58,735 nt of DNA from Chloroflexota bacterium (GCA_028873965.1 JAPPMU010000021.1:1-58735); one strand, 5' to 3'. Shown: positions 17,292-27,886, counted from the stretch's first letter. The notes: generated by a model not told the origin, from the sequence alone. Translations and numbers: made by a program.

Positions 17292-17459
17292 ACGCACTGC
17301 GGGTCTATCAAGCAGTTCAAATCCGGCCAGGCCGCTTCCCCAGCGACAAAGTCCGTTATCGTCCGGTGGATCGTATTGGGTGGTGAGGCCCGGGAGACTC
17401 AGCCGGGCTGTGGCCACTCGGTTTGCGGTATTCAACCAGATATAGTCTCGTTTCCGGGG

Positions 17460-18269
17460 ATGCTGGCCATGTTCATGGACATACTGGAACGCCGATTGCT
17501 ATTCCAGCCCCAACCGGTATGCGACGCCCTGCCGACCGATCTCGGCCTGGAGTACGAAGAGACCTGGTGCCAGTCGCAACGCGGCCACCGGTTGCAGTGC
17601 TGGTTCATCCCGGGCGATCACCGCACCGACCTGACCTGGATGTGGTTCGGCGGCGCGGGCGGCAACTTGAGCCTTCGCGTCGGCGAGTTCGCGGCGGTCA
17701 GGAAACACACCGGCGCGAATATCTTCGGGTTCGATTACGGCGGATTTGGCAACAGCCGGGGCAAGGCGACGGTGCGGAACACCGCCGCCGACGCTCGTGC
17801 CGCGCTAACTCACCTGCAACGCACCTATGGAGCCGACCAGGATCACACCTTGTTCATGGGAATATCCATGGGCGCGGCCGTGTCGATACGGCTGGCGGCC
17901 GAGTCCTGGTCTCCACTGGCAATGGCCCTGGTGGCCCCCTTCGCTTCTCTGCGCGACATGGGCAAGTTGTTCTATCCCAGGCTGACCTGGTCGGGGAGAC
18001 TGATCGGCAATCGCTACAAATCGGTGGCTCTGGTTGACCGCATCAACTGTCCGTTGCTGATTCTCCACGGCACGGACGACGAACTGGTGCCGCTGTCGCA
18101 GGGTAGCAAGCTGTTCGACGCGGCGCGTGAGCCGAAACAGTTGGTCACGGTCGATATGGCCGGCCACATGAACGTGGGCGATTACTCGGAGTTTTGGGAA
18201 GGTCTGTGCGGTTGGATGGGTGATGTCGTGCTTGCCGGCAAATCTCCCGCCATGACCGGCCGAGAGTGA
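17460..18269 (+). CDS. Alpha/beta hydrolase
   Basis: The 269-residue protein has the nucleophile elbow GISMG with Ser at residue 136, the Asp in HGTDDELVP at about 206, and the His in AGHMN at about 236. This is a complete catalytic triad. The oxyanion/early-strand region reads WFGGAGGNLS, and FGFDYGGFGNSRG precedes the nucleophile. This is the BEM46/ABHD17-like group of serine hydrolases, with unknown substrate. The start at 17460 is one of several close ATGs (17469, 17475). No signal peptide is evident. It lies 168 nt after the HdrD-like gene; a MITE follows. Confidence 0.83.
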   Translation: MLAMFMDILERRLLFQPQPVCDALPTDLGLEYEETWCQSQRGHRLQCWFIPGDHRTDLTWMWFGGAGGNLSLRVGEFAAVRKHTGANIFGFDYGGFGNSRGKATVRNTAADARAALTHLQRTYGADQDHTLFMGISMGAAVSIRLAAESWSPLAMALVAPFASLRDMGKLFYPRLTWSGRLIGNRYKSVALVDRINCPLLILHGTDDELVPLSQGSKLFDAAREPKQLVTVDMAGHMNVGDYSEFWEGLCGWMGDVVLAGKSPAMTGRE

Positions 18270-18293
18270 CGGTTCGCCCGAACCTCTGACCCG

Positions 18294-18430
18294 CTCGCGC
18301 GTACCCAGTTTCGCCCGTGTTGTCATTGCGAGCGCAGCGCGGCAATCTCGTCAAGGCAACGAACGCCGCTATAGGAACGAGATCGCCACGTCGCTGCGCT
18401 CCTCGCGATGACAAACCGGGTACGCGTGAG
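18294..18430 (+). mobile_element. MITE copy 1 (palindromic, 137 bp)
   Basis: The ends are CTCGCGCGTACCC and, inverted, GGGTACGCGTGAG. The outer arms (TCATTGCGAGCGCAGCG and its near-complement before 18415) pair over most of the element, so it can form a long hairpin. It is flanked by perfect 10-bp direct repeats CTCTGACCCG at 18284-18293 and 18431-18440, the mark of transposition. It is non-coding. It sits between the hydrolase and the selenoprotein promoter. Related to the copies at 19301 and 41760. Confidence 0.85.
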
Positions 18431-18443
18431 CTCTGACCCGGCG

Positions 18444-18472
18444 TTGCGCCGCCGGTGCGATTGCCCTATCAT
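18444..18472 (+). promoter_or_regulatory. Probable promoter of the SelW-like gene
   Basis: TTGCGC (18444-18449), a 17-bp spacer, then TATCAT (18467-18472). The -10 box matches consensus at 5 of 6 bases; the -35 box is weak. The predicted leader is about 40 nt. It lies 13 bp beyond MITE copy 1. Confidence 0.4.
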
Positions 18473-18518
18473 CCGCCCAAACGGCGCATCCTTGACGCCA
18501 ATTTGACGGAGGGAACCC

Positions 18519-18788
18519 ATGGCTCAAAGGCCCGACCTAAAGCGGATGGAAATCGAGATCGTTTACTGCTGGGATTGAGGGCACGCCGGACGCGCGGCCT
18601 GGATGGCCAGCGAAGCTTTGACCCGCACCGGTGACAACATTTCGACCTTCAAGCTGACCCCCGGCGAACACGGTAAGTTTGACATCCTGATCGACGGCGA
18701 GTTGGTCGGCGAGCACAAACACACCCCGGATGCTCACCTGTTCCCGGACCTGCAGGACCTGATGGCAGCCATAAACGACCGCATCTAG
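18519..18788 (+). CDS. SelW-like (Rdx family) selenoprotein, TGA-encoded Sec at residue 20
   Basis: Reading through the TGA at 18576-18578 gives an 89-residue protein. It starts MAQRPDLKRMEIEIVYC, then WD, then U (Sec), and continues GHAGRAAWMASEAL to the TAG at 18786. The fold matches the bacterial Rdx family (SelT/SelW/SelH, thioredoxin-like): beta strand, CxxC redox motif, RAAWMA helix, then PGEHGKFDILIDGE and FPDLQDLMAAINDRI. The UGA falls exactly on the second Cys of CxxC (C-W-D-U), the position used by known SelW-type selenoproteins. GGAGGG lies 5 nt before the ATG. A SECIS-like hairpin follows. Simple ORF calling sees only a 61-residue fragment from 18603. A nonsense-mutated Cys gene is the alternative. 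Confidence 0.85.
18579..18612 (+). promoter_or_regulatory. Candidate bacterial SECIS element
   Basis: Downstream of the TGA, CGC-GGCC (18593-18599) pairs with GGCC-A-GCG (18605-18612, A18609 bulged) around a 5-nt loop TGGAT (18600-18604). The loop begins 22 nt after the UGA and has a G in its first two positions. These match the general bacterial SECIS rules of distance and loop. The stem is within the coding sequence, as expected in bacteria. Confidence 0.65.
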
Positions 18789-18807
18789 CCCGTTTCCATA
18801 GAAGCCG

Positions 18808-18850
18808 CCCGGGTTTTTCGTGCGAATACGAAGGCCCGGGTGATTTTTGT
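18808..18850. terminator. Bidirectional terminator between the SelW-like and DUF503 genes
   Basis: CCCGGG (18808-18813) and CCCGGG (18835-18840) pair, continued by TTCGT with ACGAA around a GCGAAT loop, with TGATTTTTG following on the plus strand. It lies 20 nt after the selenoprotein stop codon and just past the DUF503 stop codon. Confidence 0.65.
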
Positions 18851-18852
18851 TC

Positions 18853-19152
18853 CTAGAACCCGCTCATCACCTCTATCTGGTAATCGAGCACCTCCAAATC
18901 GGGGCGGACCTCAATCACGAAGTCCACCACGTCGTCGATCAGTGCCCTGGTTTGGTCCGCGCTGACGCCGACGCAGGACACCGCCAGGGTTACGCTCTGC
19001 CACGCGTTGCCGTCGGCGCCGGCGTCCTGGGCGACCGAAACGTTGAACCGACCGCGTATTCGCTGGATCAGGCTGCGCGCAGCCTGCCTCCGGGTCTTGA
19101 GGCTCCGACTCTCGGGTACGCGGAGATTGATGTGCGCTATTGCCACGTGCAT
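18853..19152 (-). CDS. DUF503 domain protein (YlxP-like)
   Basis: The 99-residue protein matches the small DUF503 family. It starts with the strand HVAIAHINLRVPESRSLKTRRQ, has RSLIQRIRGRFNVSVAQ, and then a long strand of alternating hydrophobics ending near VLDYQIEVMSGF. In Firmicutes the homolog is YlxP, encoded by infB and rbfA, and linked to ribosome function by context only. Here it stands alone, convergent with the selenoprotein. Function unknown. The C-terminal region is intact and the length normal. Confidence 0.85.
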   Translation of the reverse strand: MHVAIAHINLRVPESRSLKTRRQAARSLIQRIRGRFNVSVAQDAGADGNAWQSVTLAVSCVGVSADQTRALIDDVVDFVIEVRPDLEVLDYQIEVMSGF

Positions 19153-19584
19153 GAGCCTGATGGCCAGTCTCTACGAGTTCGTGGAACGGTTTACCAAGTC
19201 TAACTTGTCCGCCGCCGGGCGTGTCTTCGCATAGAAGGAAGCGCCGGGCCTAAGTTGGTGGTTGCGGGCGTCCGACAATCGTACTCGCCCATTCATGCCG
19301 CTCACGCGTACCCAATTTGTCATTGCGAAGAACGCAACGACGTGGCGATCTCGTCGCTGAAAGAGGCTCCGTTGCCGTCGCGAGATTGCCACGCTTCGTT
19401 CGCAATGACAGTCGGAGTGAAACTGGGCACGCATGAGATTCACGCCGGTATTGACGATGGATAGGCGTCGGGATAGATTATGACTGAACGCCGAATGGCA
19501 TAGGAACAATTTACTGACTGCTTCCGCCATACGTAACTTTAGCGAGAATATTGACGGATTCAAGAAAGGTCACGATACGAGCGC
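19153..19584. other. Intergenic region with MITE copy 2
   Basis: Between DUF503 and rex I see no gene. It holds MITE copy 2 at 19301-19437 and an AT-richer stretch at 19470-19570 that probably contains the rex promoter. No clear consensus boxes were found. Confidence 0.5.
19301..19437 (-). mobile_element. MITE copy 2 (palindromic, 137 bp)
   Basis: In inverse orientation to the other two copies: ends CTCACGCGTACCCA and, inverted, TGGGCACGCATGAG. Its reverse complement aligns with the outer arms of copies 1 and 3, while the centre differs. It is flanked by a 10-bp duplication with one mismatch, ATTCATGCCG (19291-19300) and ATTCACGCCG (19438-19447). It is non-coding and located upstream of rex. 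Confidence 0.8.
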
Positions 19585-20289
19585 ATGTCATCCCGTTCCA
19601 GCGGACCAGGTACCAACCCCATGACGGTCACATCCCCCGGTGAAGTCCCCGAGGTGGTCATTTCCAGGTTGCCGCAGTATGTCCGCATCCTATCGCAACT
19701 TCTGGAAAGCGGTGAATCGGTGACCAACTCGCAGCAGTTGGGCGAACAACTGCAAGTGACGCCAGCCCAGATCCGGAAGGACTTGTCGTACTTTGGCAGA
19801 TTCGGCAAGCAGGGGCGAGGGTACGTGGTGCGCGATCTGCTGCGGGAACTAAAGCAGATCCTGGGCCTGAACTCGGAATGGAATGTAGCCGTAGTCGGCG
19901 TGGGTCGCCTGGGCAACGCGATCCTGAACTACCCCGGCTTCAATCCTGATGGGTTCCACCTGGTGGCGGCGTTCGACAACAACCTCTCCAACGTCGGACG
20001 GCAGGTCGGCGGCGTGTCGGTCCAACCCATGGGCGAAATGGCTCAGACCGTGGCCGAGCGTGACATCAGCATCGCCATTGTGGCCGTGCCCAGCGCTCAT
20101 ACGCAGACCGTGATCGACCAGCTGGTGGGATGCGGGGTGCGGGCGATCCTGAACTACGCGCCCATCAACACTCAGGTGCCGGACGGGGTGCGGGTCCGTA
20201 ACATCGACCCGGTGTTGGCGCTGCAGTCGATGACCTACTACCTGACCGAGGGCGGGCCGTCAATCAACGGCTCTTCGCCCGCCCGCTGA
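19585..20289 (+). CDS. rex: Redox-sensing transcriptional repressor Rex
   Basis: The 234-residue protein has an N-terminal winged helix (SRLPQYVRILSQLL ... SQQLGEQLQVTPAQIRKDLSYFGRFGKQGRGY, about 27-77). A Rossmann domain follows with the NADH-binding GVGRLGNA near 103. The C-terminal swap helix is present. Rex senses the NADH/NAD ratio and represses respiratory and fermentative genes when NADH is low. It sits tail to tail with the ATP synthase operon, 2 nt from atpC. ATGs at 19585 and 19621 are both possible starts; the longer one adds a Ser/Pro-rich tail. Confidence 0.94.
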   Translation: MSSRSSGPGTNPMTVTSPGEVPEVVISRLPQYVRILSQLLESGESVTNSQQLGEQLQVTPAQIRKDLSYFGRFGKQGRGYVVRDLLRELKQILGLNSEWNVAVVGVGRLGNAILNYPGFNPDGFHLVAAFDNNLSNVGRQVGGVSVQPMGEMAQTVAERDISIAIVAVPSAHTQTVIDQLVGCGVRAILNYAPINTQVPDGVRVRNIDPVLALQSMTYYLTEGGPSINGSSPAR

Positions 20290-20291
20290 TC

Positions 20292-20732
20292 CTACTGCTG
20301 GGTTTGCCGCGCCAGTGACCGGTGCGGCGTGGAGCGACGACGGCGCGCGACGGTCACGCGCACTTGAGCTCGGCGGAGAGAAGCCACCGCCTGCTCCAGT
20401 TCGATGTCAGATTCTCGACTGGCGATCCGTTCCTGTGCTCGCGCCAACGCTTCCTGCGCCCGCGCCTCGTCGATCTCGTCCACGTCTTCGGCAGCGTCGG
20501 CAAGCACGATAACCTGATTGCCGAGCACTTCCAGGTAGCCGCCGGAGAGCGCTAGGTAGCTCTCGTCGCCTCCGGCGCGGACGAGCATCTCGCCCGGCTG
20601 AAGCACGGTCATCAACGGGGCGTGATTGGGTAGGATACCCAACTGACCGGCGACGCCCGGGGCGACCAGCGCGTCCACTTCGCCGGAAAACACCTCGCGT
20701 TCAGCGGTGATGATTTGCAACTGCATCGGCAT
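20292..20732 (-). CDS. atpC: F1 ATP synthase epsilon subunit
   Basis: The 146-residue protein has the beta-sandwich start QLQIITAEREVFSGEVDALVAPGVAGQLGILPNHAPLM, conserved for epsilon. A two-helix C-terminal domain rich in Ala/Arg/Glu follows. Epsilon links the rotor and inhibits ATP hydrolysis. It is the last gene of the atp operon. The C-terminal tail is Arg- and Gln-rich. It ends 2 nt from rex, on the other strand. Confidence 0.95.
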   Translation of the reverse strand: MPMQLQIITAEREVFSGEVDALVAPGVAGQLGILPNHAPLMTVLQPGEMLVRAGGDESYLALSGGYLEVLGNQVIVLADAAEDVDEIDEARAQEALARAQERIASRESDIELEQAVASLRRAQVRVTVARRRRSTPHRSLARQTQQ

Positions 20733-20768
20733 CGGGGCGAGCTCCTATCAATTCGCAGGCTGGGATGA

Positions 20769-22584
<1,816 letters not shown>

Positions 22585-22609
22585 TCAACCAGGTTTGGTG
22601 ACTGCGGCC

Positions 22610-23470
22610 CTATCCCTCCAGTGCGACCTGGCCGCCAACCAGGTCCAGCAACTCATTGGTGATGCTGTCCTGGCGGAGTTTGTTCATGACCAGCGTCAAG
22701 TCGGAGGCCAGCTGATTGGCATTGTCGGTGGCATTGCGCATGGCCACCATGCGGGCGGACTGTTCGCTGGCGATGCTTTCCAGGATCGCGTGGTACACCT
22801 GCATCTCCACAAACTGCGGCAGCAGCGCGCTGAGCACCGTGGCCGGGTCCGGCTCGTAGATGTAGCCGACCCGCTGCGCCGATTCCAGCGCCGCCGGTTC
22901 GACGGGGAGTATCCGTTCAATCACCGGCTCCTGCTGGACCGTGGACACGAAGCGCATGTAGGCCAGGTGCACCTCGTCGAATTCCCCTTCAGTGTACCCA
23001 TCGATGACCAGCCGGGAAATGGCAGTCGTATCCGCCAGGGATACCCGGTCGCTCAGATCGGTGAAAACGGCCTGCACCGTATCGGTGTAGCGCACCAGGA
23101 AATCGCGCCCCTTGCGGCCGACCACGATGCTGCGCACGATTGCGTCGCTGCCCAGGATGAACCGGGCCACCTGGCGGTTGATGTTGGCGTGCATGCCCCC
23201 GGCCAGCCCGCGGTCCGGCGTGATCACCACCATGCCCACGTTGTTAACCGGTCGGGTTGCCAGCAATGGGTGGACGGTGTCGTCGTCGGTGGGCTGCGCG
23301 GCCAGGGTGGCAATCACCTCGTGGATCTTCTCCGCGTACGGCCGACCGTCGGTAACTGCCAGCTGGGCCCGGCGCATCTTTGATGCCGCGATGAGAGACA
23401 TCGCGTTGGTAACCTTGCCGGTGTTCTCGACGCTGCGGATGCGTCGGCGGATGTCTCTAACGCTAGGCAT
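22610..23470 (-). CDS. atpG: F1 ATP synthase gamma subunit
   Basis: The 286-residue central-stalk subunit starts with the typical PSVRDIRRRIRSVENTGKVTNAMSLIAASKMRRAQ and ends with the second half of the coiled coil, MVAMRNATDNANQLASDLTLVMNKLRQDSITNELLDLVGGQVAL, both diagnostic. It turns inside the alpha/beta hexamer. Operon position: after atpA (49 nt), before the inserted unknown gene. Confidence 0.97.
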   Translation of the reverse strand: MPSVRDIRRRIRSVENTGKVTNAMSLIAASKMRRAQLAVTDGRPYAEKIHEVIATLAAQPTDDDTVHPLLATRPVNNVGMVVITPDRGLAGGMHANINRQVARFILGSDAIVRSIVVGRKGRDFLVRYTDTVQAVFTDLSDRVSLADTTAISRLVIDGYTEGEFDEVHLAYMRFVSTVQQEPVIERILPVEPAALESAQRVGYIYEPDPATVLSALLPQFVEMQVYHAILESIASEQSARMVAMRNATDNANQLASDLTLVMNKLRQDSITNELLDLVGGQVALEG

Positions 23471-23519
23471 GTACTGACCCTGGCTGCTCCGGTATCGGGG
23501 AAACTAAGTGCCCCGGCGT

Positions 23520-25028
23520 TTACTGGAATGTGGGCTTGAAGTCGTTGATGGCGGCGGTGACTTGCTCGCTCAGCTCGTCCGGCAGGTTGCCGGTGTCGCG
23601 GATCGCCTGGCTGAATTCCGGATGCGTCGCGTTCACGTGCCGGAGCATCTGCTCCTCGAACGCGCCGACGCGCTCCAGCGGCACGTCTTCCATCAGGCCG
23701 GAGTTCACCGCGAAGAGCACGATCACCTCGTCGCCGAGGTTCAGGGGTTGATACTGGCCCTGCTTGAGCGCCTCGGTAGCCAGCTGGCCGCGTGCTAACT
23801 GGGCGCGCGTGGCCGCATCCAGGTCGGCCGTCCCGAACTGGGCGAAGGTGGCCAGCTCCCGGTATTGGGCCAGATCCAGCCGCAGGCGTCCCGCCACTTG
23901 GCGCACGGCCCGCGTTTGGGCGGCGCCGCCTACGCGGGACACGGACAAACCGACGTTCACGGCGGGGCGGATACCCACGTTGAATAGTTCCGGTTCGAGG
24001 TAGATCTGCCCGTCGGTGATGGAGATCACGTTGGTTGGAATGTAAGCCGACACGTCGCCGGCCTGGGTCTCGATAATGGGAAGAGCGGTCAGCGAGCCCC
24101 CTCCTAACGAATCGTCCAAGCGGGCAGCCCGTTCCAACAGGCGGCTATGCAGGTAGAAGACGTCGCCGGGATAAGCTTCACGACCGGCGGGGCGACGCAG
24201 CAGCAGCGACATCTGGCGGTAGGCCCAGGCGTGCTTGGTCAGATCGTCGTACACGATCAGCACGTCCTTGCCTTCCTCCATGAAAGCCTCGCCCATGGCG
24301 CAGCCGGCGTAAGGGGCGATGAACTGCAGCGGTGCGGAGTCCGCTGAACCCGCGTTAACCACGATGGTGTGGTCCATCGCGCCGTATTCTTCCAGGATGC
24401 CCACCACCTGGGAGACCTTGCCCTGCTTCTGGCCGATGGCCACGTAGATGCAGATCAGGTCAGTATCCCGTTGGTTGATGATGGTGTCGATGGCGATGGC
24501 CGATTTTCCGGTGGAGCGGTCGCCGATGATCAGTTCCCGCTGCCCACGGCCGATGGGAATCATGGCGTCGATGGCTTTGATGCCGGTCTGCACCGGGGTG
24601 TCCACCGACTTCCTGACCACCACGTTGGGCGCGGTTCGCTCGACTGGCATGGTTCGGTTCGTGACCACGGGGCCCTTGCCGTCCAGCGGTCGACCCAGCG
24701 GGTCCACCACCCGGCCGACCAGGGCGTCCCCAACCGGCACCTCGATGATCTGTCCGGTGGCCCGGACCCGATCACCCTCTTTCACCGCGTTGGGATCACC
24801 CAGGATGGCCGCGCCCACGATGTCCGATTCCAAGTTCAGCGCCAGTCCCAACACGTCATTGCCGAAGTCCAGCAATTCGTTGGAGCGGACGCTCTGCAAA
24901 CCCTGGATGCTGGCGATACCGTCGCCCACTTGCACGACAGTGCCCACGTCGACCAGGGAGAGGTCTCCGCCGAACTCCTCGATCTGACGCCTGATGAGAG
25001 AAACTATCTCTTGTCCCCTGACTGCCAT
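23520..25028 (-). CDS. atpA: F1 ATP synthase alpha subunit
   Basis: The 502-residue regulatory/catalytic partner of beta has Walker [16 protein letters not shown] near 170, the Arg-finger region [14 protein letters not shown] [19 protein letters not shown] near 365, and the N-terminal beta barrel starting [14 protein letters not shown]. The length and order are normal. It begins 27 nt after atpH. Confidence 0.97.
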   Translation of the reverse strand: MAVRGQEIVSLIRRQIEEFGGDLSLVDVGTVVQVGDGIASIQGLQSVRSNELLDFGNDVLGLALNLESDIVGAAILGDPNAVKEGDRVRATGQIIEVPVGDALVGRVVDPLGRPLDGKGPVVTNRTMPVERTAPNVVVRKSVDTPVQTGIKAIDAMIPIGRGQRELIIGDRSTGKSAIAIDTIINQRDTDLICIYVAIGQKQGKVSQVVGILEEYGAMDHTIVVNAGSADSAPLQFIAPYAGCAMGEAFMEEGKDVLIVYDDLTKHAWAYRQMSLLLRRPAGREAYPGDVFYLHSRLLERAARLDDSLGGGSLTALPIIETQAGDVSAYIPTNVISITDGQIYLEPELFNVGIRPAVNVGLSVSRVGGAAQTRAVRQVAGRLRLDLAQYRELATFAQFGTADLDAATRAQLARGQLATEALKQGQYQPLNLGDEVIVLFAVNSGLMEDVPLERVGAFEEQMLRHVNATHPEFSQAIRDTGNLPDELSEQVTAAINDFKPTFQ

Positions 25029-25055
25029 CGGCGAGTCTCCTAATAGTTGCGTTGG

Positions 25056-25595
25056 TTAGGCCGCTTGCGCGCGGACTGTCTGGCGGAGCCGTTCCAAGGC
25101 GGAACTTGCGCTGCCGTCCAGCAATTGATCGCCAATCTGGATAATCAGTCCGCCGAGGATCGACTCATCCACGCTGGCGGTGACCACCACTTCCTTGCCA
25201 ACCATGCGGCCAACCAGGTCGGTGATGCGGTCCAGCTCCGCCTGCTCCAGCTCCACGGCGGCAGTGACTTCAACCCGTTGACGCCCCAAGCGTTCATCCA
25301 ACAGGTGGGTATACGCTTCCTGGACATCCCGCATGACGTCGACGCCACCCCGGCTGACCATCAGCGCGACGAGGTTTCGGACCATGGAATGGGTTTCAGC
25401 CAGCACTTCGTCAATGGCCGCGATTTTGCGTTCCAAAGGCACTTCAGCGTGCCGCAGGAACAGTCCGAACTCCTCGTCGCCGAGCACATCGGCGGCCAGT
25501 CGGAGTTCCTGGTTCCACGGTTCCAGCTGCTCATGCTGCTCGGCCAGCTCAAAGATGGCCTGGGCGTAGCGTTGACCGGACAGGCGGTTTGCCAC
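25056..25595 (-). CDS. atpH: F1 ATP synthase delta subunit
   Basis: The 179-residue protein starts NRLSGQRYAQAIFELAEQHEQLEPW and has the C-terminal half with EVTAAVELEQAELDRITDLVGRMVGKEVVVTASVDESILGGLIIQIGDQLLDGS, the signature of delta/OSCP. It joins F1 to the b stalk. A hairpin at 25624-25650 lies between it and atpF. Confidence 0.94.
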   Translation of the reverse strand: MANRLSGQRYAQAIFELAEQHEQLEPWNQELRLAADVLGDEEFGLFLRHAEVPLERKIAAIDEVLAETHSMVRNLVALMVSRGGVDVMRDVQEAYTHLLDERLGRQRVEVTAAVELEQAELDRITDLVGRMVGKEVVVTASVDESILGGLIIQIGDQLLDGSASSALERLRQTVRAQAA

Positions 25596-25623
25596 GGGTT
25601 CCTGTCTCCCTAGTTCCTGAGTT

Positions 25624-25650
25624 GCGTGGTCGCCGCGGCGGCAACCACGC
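25624..25650 (-). promoter_or_regulatory. Intercistronic hairpin between atpF and atpH
   Basis: GCGTGGT (25624-25630) pairs with ACCACGC (25644-25650), with an inner four-pair GC stem. It occupies the 91-nt gap, the second largest in the operon. It could stabilise an mRNA segment or lower read-through. No T run. Confidence 0.4.
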
Positions 25651-25686
25651 TAGTTTCATGTCTGGGACACCGCGATGGCTCCCAGA

Positions 25687-26190
25687 TCAGTTGCGGCGCA
25701 GGGTCTGTTCACCTTCGGCCAGGACCTGATCGATCAGTTCCTGGTGAGCCTGGCGGTCCACGCTGCGACGGATAATCCGTTCGGCGGCGGAAATGGCCAG
25801 ATCTCCAAACGCGGCCCTGACCTCGTTAATGGCGGCGTCTCGCTCCCGGGCAATGTCGGCCCGGGCGCGCTCGGAAAACTCCTCCGCCGCCTGGCGGGCA
25901 CGCCCCATTTCCTCTTCGCGGAAACGTTCGGCAGCCTCACGCGCTTGATCCAAAAGACGCTGACCTTCACGACGTGCCTCGTTGAGCTCCTCCTCGATGG
26001 CGGAGCGCGACGTGGCCGCTTCCTCGCGAGCCCGGTCGGCAGCGGCCAAGCTCTCCCGGATGCTCTCGACGCGACTGTCCAGTGCGTTGAGCAGCGGCCG
26101 GTAGGCCAGCGCTCCCAGCAGGACCAGAAGGACGACGTAGTTGATCAGGTAGCTGATCAGCGACGGAACGTTCAGTCCCAGTTCAACCAT
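25687..26190 (-). CDS. atpF: Fo ATP synthase b subunit
   Basis: The 167-residue protein has one N-terminal membrane helix (SLISYLINYVVLLVLLGALAY, about 10-30), then a long charged coiled coil (ESIRESLAAADRAREEAATSRSAIEEEL onward), and a C-terminal RQAHQELIDQVLAEGEQTL typical of b. It forms the peripheral stalk. It starts 4 nt after atpE. Confidence 0.95.
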   Translation of the reverse strand: MVELGLNVPSLISYLINYVVLLVLLGALAYRPLLNALDSRVESIRESLAAADRAREEAATSRSAIEEELNEARREGQRLLDQAREAAERFREEEMGRARQAAEEFSERARADIARERDAAINEVRAAFGDLAISAAERIIRRSVDRQAHQELIDQVLAEGEQTLRRN

Positions 26191-26194
26191 GTTG

Positions 26195-26521
<327 letters not shown>

Positions 26522-26524
26522 CTA

Positions 26525-26549
26525 GCCCCAGGCCGCAAAGCCGCGGGGC
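26525..26549 (-). promoter_or_regulatory. Hairpin in the atpB-atpE leader
   Basis: GCCCC (26525-26529) with GGGGC (26545-26549), and GGC with GCC inside. It lies in the 103-nt gap between atpB and atpE, the largest in the operon. In E. coli this gap enhances c-subunit translation; a similar role or mRNA processing is inferred here. Confidence 0.4.
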
Positions 26550-26582
26550 AATGGTGCCTTGATGGAAACTACCGTAGGGCGA

Positions 26583-27542
26583 TCAGTGCTCCTCGTGGCT
26601 TACGGCCACCGACAGGAACACCAGGGTGAGCCCCGCGAAAATGACCGACTGGATCAGGCCCACCAGCAGTTCCAGCCCGAAGACGAACTGGGTGGCGATG
26701 AAGGGAACCAGGAAGGTGATCATAACCACCAGGATTTCGCCCGCGGTCATGTTGCCGAACAGACGGAAAGTGAACGACACGATCCGTACCAGTTCGGATA
26801 CAAACTCGAGGATTCCCACGAACACGTTGATGAGGCCCGAGGGCCGGCCGCGAAGGAGGTCGCCGAAGGCGAAGAACTTCTTGAGATAGCCGAAACCGTG
26901 AGCGCGGAAACCCCAGTATTCGACGAACACGAACGATACCAGCGCCAGCGCTAGCGGGAAGTTCAGGTCGGTTCCGGCGGGGCGGATCAGGTGCGTCGCG
27001 AGCTTGAATTCGCCGCCCACGTTCGCGCCGTAGCCGAGCGCCTGGTAGATGGGGACCAGGAAGATCGCCAGCCACGCGTTGAACAGAACGAAGAAGAATA
27101 TGGTGGCGACCACCGGGAACGCCCGGCGCCCCATCTCCGGCCCGAGGATGCTGGACGCGAAGTTCAGCACCAGCTCGAACAGCATCTCCACCAGCGCCTG
27201 CAGCCGATTGGGGATGACCTTGGGGTTGCGCGCTCCCCCGATGAAGAACACCAGCATGATGATGCTGGTCAGCCATGCCGATAGCATGGTGTTGGTCACG
27301 GCGAACTGCATCAAGCCCAGGCCCTTACCTTTCTCCTTGGTCTCGTCGACCCGGTACCCGACCTCTTTTTGGCGAACGGCTGCGGGGAACACGGGATCAG
27401 GGCGCAGGTGGATTCCCGGTTGGGACACGAACGGCTTCTCCAGTCCGAACATCCTGGAGCCGACCGCGCCAACGACGAAACCTACGATCAGGAGGACTGC
27501 CGATACGATACCGATCAGCAGGAGTACTCGTTTGGTGGTCAC
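26583..27542 (-). CDS. atpB: Fo ATP synthase a subunit
   Basis: The 319-residue membrane protein ends in the conserved helix block: SFTFRLFGNMTAGEI, with the essential Arg, and GLIQSVIFAGLTLVFLS. An unusually long N-terminal part (about 85 residues) precedes the usual core and has one extra helix plus a polar segment. The start is GTG at 27542, overlapping the stop of atpZ/I by 4 nt. Confidence 0.95.
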   Translation of the reverse strand: MTTKRVLLLIGIVSAVLLIVGFVVGAVGSRMFGLEKPFVSQPGIHLRPDPVFPAAVRQKEVGYRVDETKEKGKGLGLMQFAVTNTMLSAWLTSIIMLVFFIGGARNPKVIPNRLQALVEMLFELVLNFASSILGPEMGRRAFPVVATIFFFVLFNAWLAIFLVPIYQALGYGANVGGEFKLATHLIRPAGTDLNFPLALALVSFVFVEYWGFRAHGFGYLKKFFAFGDLLRGRPSGLINVFVGILEFVSELVRIVSFTFRLFGNMTAGEILVVMITFLVPFIATQFVFGLELLVGLIQSVIFAGLTLVFLSVAVSHEEH

Positions 27543-27817
27543 GACGGTTCGTTGCCTCCGCGGTCAGGACACGTTTTTTTGGAACGGGTGGCTGAGCGAT
27601 TGGGATTGTTGCTTCCGTACACTGCCGGTAGGATCATGCGGTAAACCCCGTAAAAGGCCACCACGCTGCCCAAAACCGTCCCCACCAACACCAGGAGCGC
27701 CACCTGGCCGGTTACATTCCCCAGCCAAAGCCCCCCAAGGATGCCCAGGACGATACATACAGCAACGAACCAACCCAAGCCCGTCAGCCGCAACGCGGTT
27801 ACTAACCACTGCGGCAT
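27539..27817 (-). CDS. AtpZ/AtpI-like small membrane protein
   Basis: A 92-residue protein with two membrane helices, WFVAVCIVLGILGGLWLG and LVLVGTVLGSVVAFYGVYRMI, and a basic tail. Its position as the first gene of the atp operon, with the GTGA overlap into atpB, matches AtpI/AtpZ, which help assemble the c ring or import Mg2+. The start at 27817 is chosen because the promoter at 27839-27867 would begin transcription about 15 nt upstream; the longer frame to 27898 would start upstream of the promoter. Confidence 0.8.
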   Translation of the reverse strand: MPQWLVTALRLTGLGWFVAVCIVLGILGGLWLGNVTGQVALLVLVGTVLGSVVAFYGVYRMILPAVYGSNNPNRSATRSKKTCPDRGGNEPS

Positions 27818-27838
27818 GTCCGTTTCCAAACGGCAGGC

Positions 27839-27867
27839 ATCGTAGCATCCGCACTCCGAACTGTCAA
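27839..27867 (-). promoter_or_regulatory. Sigma70-type promoter of the ATP synthase operon
   Basis: On the minus strand: perfect TTGACA (27867-27862), exactly 17 bp, then TACGAT (27844-27839). It is the best promoter in the window and directly upstream of atpZ/I. A palindrome at 27887-27904 lies 20 bp upstream of the -35 box. Confidence 0.75.
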
Positions 27868-27886
27868 TCGGAGAATTTTGCAGAAA

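Noticed and set aside
15741..17435. A 564-residue ORF antisense to the HdrD-like gene
   Set aside because: GC-rich codon bias opens the opposite strand. The residues are His/Val/Gly-rich with no family features, while the plus-strand frame has all the Fe-S motifs.
18603..18788. A 61-residue gene starting at the ATG at 18603
   Set aside because: It is the C-terminal part of the SelW-like frame. No ribosome binding site precedes this ATG, and the start at 18519 has one.
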